A stretch of 7,764 nt of DNA from UBA1737 sp045653225 (lineage in GTDB: Bacteria > Bacillota_I > Bacilli_A > ML615J-28 > CAG-313). This document shows positions 5,986-7,764 of the stretch, piece by piece. Position numbers and translations under genes: made by a program. The notes under the pieces are model-generated. The model was given only the letters and a program-made list of their open reading frames with translations. It searched no databases and was not told where the DNA came from. The stretch lies in the NCBI GenBank assembly GCA_045653225.1, contig JAZOLP010000155.1, forward strand, positions 1 through 7,764. The letters are read 5' to 3'. The first letter of the stretch is position 1. Each line of letters opens with the position of its first letter.

Positions 5986-7224
5986 TTAGTCTCCAGTAGT
6001 TAATGTAACTTCTACAGTTTTAACTTCTTTTGTTTTAGAACTATAATATTTAATTTCTACTTTTGAACCTACTCTATATTGATCTAAAGAGTTTAATAAA
6101 CCGCTTAAATCGCTACTAGTATATAATTTATGACCATCAAATTCTAAAATAATATCACCTTTTGATAAACTTTGGTTAACAAGTGTACCATTTGATGAAA
6201 ATGAAGAAATATAAATACCATAAGGTTTTTCACCATTATAAATATCAGGGAAACTAGTTATACCTTCTTGTTGCATAAATTCTGAATTCATATCTCTAAC
6301 AGCAACAACCATAACACCTAAACGAGGTCTAACAATTTCTAAACCTTTTTCTAAATATTCTTCAACAGCAATTTTTACAATATTAATAGGAATTGCGAAA
6401 CCCATATTATCGATTTTATCACTAGCAAGTTTAATTGAATTAATACCAATTAACTTACCATCTAATGTGAATAAACCACCACCTGAATTACCAGGGTTTA
6501 TAGCAGCATCAGTTTGAATATACTCGCCCATATAATCAGATGTTCCATCATTATCAGTATCAAACGAAATGTAACGATTTAAATTACTAATAACACCAAA
6601 TGTTACTGATCCATAATAGTCATAACCATCAGGATTTCCAACAGCAATAACAAATTGACCCTTCTCTAATTTATTAACATCTTGAAATTCAACTGTATCA
6701 ATTAAATAATAAGAATCAAATTTAATAACTGCTAAATCAATTTTATCATCCTTACCAACAATTTCAGCTTTAATTTCAGTATTAAAATTACCTAAAAATG
6801 CGTAAACAACATGTTCTTTGTTATCTTCACTTGTAACTACATGAGCATTAGTAATAACATAATAAGTATATGATGTAATTACATTATTTGTTTTGTTTTC
6901 AATTCTTTTATAGACAACACCACTACCAACACTTTCTGTATCTTCAAATGTATATTTTTTACCACTAATTAACGCTGTGCTAACTTCTTTTAACGTTACA
7001 CCAATAACACTATTTTCAACCATTTTAGTTGTAACAGTAACAGCATCTTCTAAATCTTCAATAGTGACATTACTATTGTAATCTACATAAGATTGAGTTA
7101 TTTCATTTGTAACTTTATTATCTACACTAATATTTGATCCATTATTAGGATTATAAAGACAACTAGAAGTAACAAAAAGAACAATAATAGTCATAATTAA
7201 TAAATATATTTTAGTCTTTTTCAT
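5986..7224 (-). CDS. htrA: HtrA/DegP-family trypsin-like serine protease with one PDZ domain, surface-anchored
   Basis: 412 residues. The N-terminus MKKTK plus hydrophobic residues 6-19 and Cys22 (VTSSC) suggests a signal peptide or anchor. The residue three before Cys is Thr, not the usual Leu, so lipidation is uncertain. The protease domain is about 65-295, with His128 (TNAHVV), Asp163 (KIDLAVIKF) and Ser247 (GNSGGG; most relatives have Pro or Ala at the last position). An aspartate-rich loop DTDNDGTSD (222-230) precedes the catalytic serine. The PDZ domain is about 300-408 (KGDIILEFDG at 355-364). Members degrade misfolded exported proteins outside the membrane. The start at 7224 follows AAAGGATGGAT at 7234-7244; spacing is somewhat long, and the nearby upstream ATGs are out of frame. 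It lies 61 bases after the kinase gene and 14 bases before dinB. Confidence 0.95.
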   Translation of the reverse strand: MKKTKIYLLIMTIIVLFVTSSCLYNPNNGSNISVDNKVTNEITQSYVDYNSNVTIEDLEDAVTVTTKMVENSVIGVTLKEVSTALISGKKYTFEDTESVGSGVVYKRIENKTNNVITSYTYYVITNAHVVTSEDNKEHVVYAFLGNFNTEIKAEIVGKDDKIDLAVIKFDSYYLIDTVEFQDVNKLEKGQFVIAVGNPDGYDYYGSVTFGVISNLNRYISFDTDNDGTSDYMGEYIQTDAAINPGNSGGGLFTLDGKLIGINSIKLASDKIDNMGFAIPINIVKIAVEEYLEKGLEIVRPRLGVMVVAVRDMNSEFMQQEGITSFPDIYNGEKPYGIYISSFSSNGTLVNQSLSKGDIILEFDGHKLYTSSDLSGLLNSLDQYRVGSKVEIKYYSSKTKEVKTVEVTLTTGD

Positions 7225-7248
7225 TTTTCATAATCCATCCTTTCATTA

Positions 7249-7259
7249 ATTATATTATA
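7249..7259 (-). promoter_or_regulatory. Possible -10 element(s) upstream of htrA
   Basis: The minus strand holds two overlapping TATAAT hexamers (7259-7254 and 7254-7249) in the 61-base gap between the kinase gene and htrA. No convincing -35 box lies 16-18 bases upstream. It may be an activator-dependent promoter, or simply A+T-rich sequence. Confidence 0.3.
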
Positions 7260-7285
7260 ACTAGAAAATGTTAATTTTATATAAA

Positions 7286-7764
7286 CTAATCACAAATTGG
7301 AATTTCAAAAGTAAATAAACTTCCTTCTCCTTCTTTAGACTCTACATAATAAGAATAATTATAGTGTTCTAAAATTTCTTTAACAATTGAAAGGCCTAAA
7401 CCAGTTCCATGTGAATTTCTTTGATGAGTTTTATTAACTCGGTAATATCTATTCCATATCAAATCTATTTCTTCTTCTGAAATACCTACTCCAAAATCTC
7501 TAACACTAATAGCTAAAGTATTATTTTTTAATACTTGTGAAATTTCAATAACTTTACTTTCATTGCTATAATTAATAGCGTTAGTGATAAAATTATATAT
7601 TACTTGACTAATTCTTTTTTCATCAGAAAAAACATTGTATTCTTTATCATAATCAAATTTAATTACAATATTATAAAGAAGTTCTTGTCTATTAATTATA
7701 TCTTTAATTAATGTAGTAATATTAAATTTTTTGTTATTGGATATGGTCATGGTGTTGGAATGAG
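7286..7764 (-). CDS. Sensor histidine kinase, C-terminal part (5' end beyond window)
   Basis: Partial: the frame is open through 7764, so the ATG at 7750 is internal rather than the start. The residues HSNT just before it, followed by MTISNN and FNITTLI, look like the linker after the second dimerisation helix (compare LSKLES then FDL in other kinases). The ATPase domain is complete. Numbered from the internal Met: N-box FITNAINYS (54-62), G1 box DFGVGI (85-90), F-box IWNRYYRV (99-106), G2 box HGTGLGLSIVKEI (114-126). The phosphorylated His, any sensor domain and any membrane segments lie outside the window, so the signal is unknown. It stops with TAG 61 bases before htrA. By analogy with CssS and HtrA in Bacillus it might respond to envelope stress, but this rests on adjacency alone. 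No response regulator is visible. Confidence 0.93.
   Translation of the reverse strand, partial: HSNTMTISNNKKFNITTLIKDIINRQELLYNIVIKFDYDKEYNVFSDEKRISQVIYNFITNAINYSNESKVIEISQVLKNNTLAISVRDFGVGISEEEIDLIWNRYYRVNKTHQRNSHGTGLGLSIVKEILEHYNYSYYVESKEGEGSLFTFEIPICD

Noticed and set aside
5821..6003. 60-codon plus-strand frame at the start of dinB
   Set aside because: Antisense to well-conserved DinB catalytic codons and to the htrA-dinB junction; Leu/Ser/Gln-rich product without a ribosome site.
7286..7750. Short complete 154-residue ATPase protein starting at the Met at 7750
   Set aside because: The frame continues open to the window edge with kinase-like linker residues, and no ribosome site precedes the Met. 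It is the C-terminal part of a larger kinase.
1..7764. Mobile elements, CRISPR arrays, tRNA or rRNA genes, defence or biosynthetic systems
   Set aside because: No transposase or integrase motifs, regularly spaced repeats, inverted-repeat ends or tRNA-like cloverleaf were seen. The gene content is housekeeping and uniform in composition.

Overview
The window is A+T-rich bacterial DNA in which every supportable gene lies on the minus strand, so the biological order runs from high to low coordinates: histidine kinase (5' part cut off), HtrA-like serine protease, DinB polymerase, histidyl-tRNA synthetase, aspartyl-tRNA synthetase, dCMP deaminase, and a PDZ/Lon-type membrane protease (3' end cut off). 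Low G+C, strong GGAGG/AGAGG ribosome sites, tight spacing, a T-box leader and the hisS-aspS pair all point to a low-GC member of the Firmicutes (Bacillota), perhaps an uncultured Bacilli/Erysipelotrichia-like or Mollicutes-relative lineage. The placement below phylum is inference. Tryptophan is encoded by TGG and the reading frames are open under the standard code.

Region by region: 7764-7286 is the C-terminal half of a sensor kinase. 7224-5986 is an HtrA/DegP-type protease with an N-terminal membrane or lipoprotein signal, a full His/Asp/Ser triad, an unusual aspartate-rich loop and one PDZ domain. 5971-4781 is DNA polymerase IV with a clamp-binding peptide, 14 bases after htrA. The 230 bases between dinB and hisS hold a clear sigma-A type promoter and a T-box RNA leader. 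4550-3261 is hisS, which overlaps aspS (3277-1532) by 17 bases. The dCMP deaminase (1510-1043) follows 21 bases later, and the PDZ/Lon protease begins at 1040, 2 bases after the deaminase stop codon, and runs off the window.

Working together: the hisS promoter and T-box probably control a hisS-aspS-deaminase-protease transcript, with htrA-dinB read from upstream. No convincing terminator separates dinB from the hisS promoter. The kinase next to htrA suggests an envelope-stress link but does not prove one.

The most interesting element is the T-box. Its antiterminator is textbook (two helices and a 7-base bulge starting UGGU), but the 5' domain is very short, the region contains no His codon, and the strand that would compete with the antiterminator pairs with the hisS Shine-Dalgarno. 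This suggests a compact, possibly translational and possibly tRNA-Asp-responsive T-box. I see no mobile element, CRISPR array, tRNA or rRNA gene. The coding content is mostly housekeeping.
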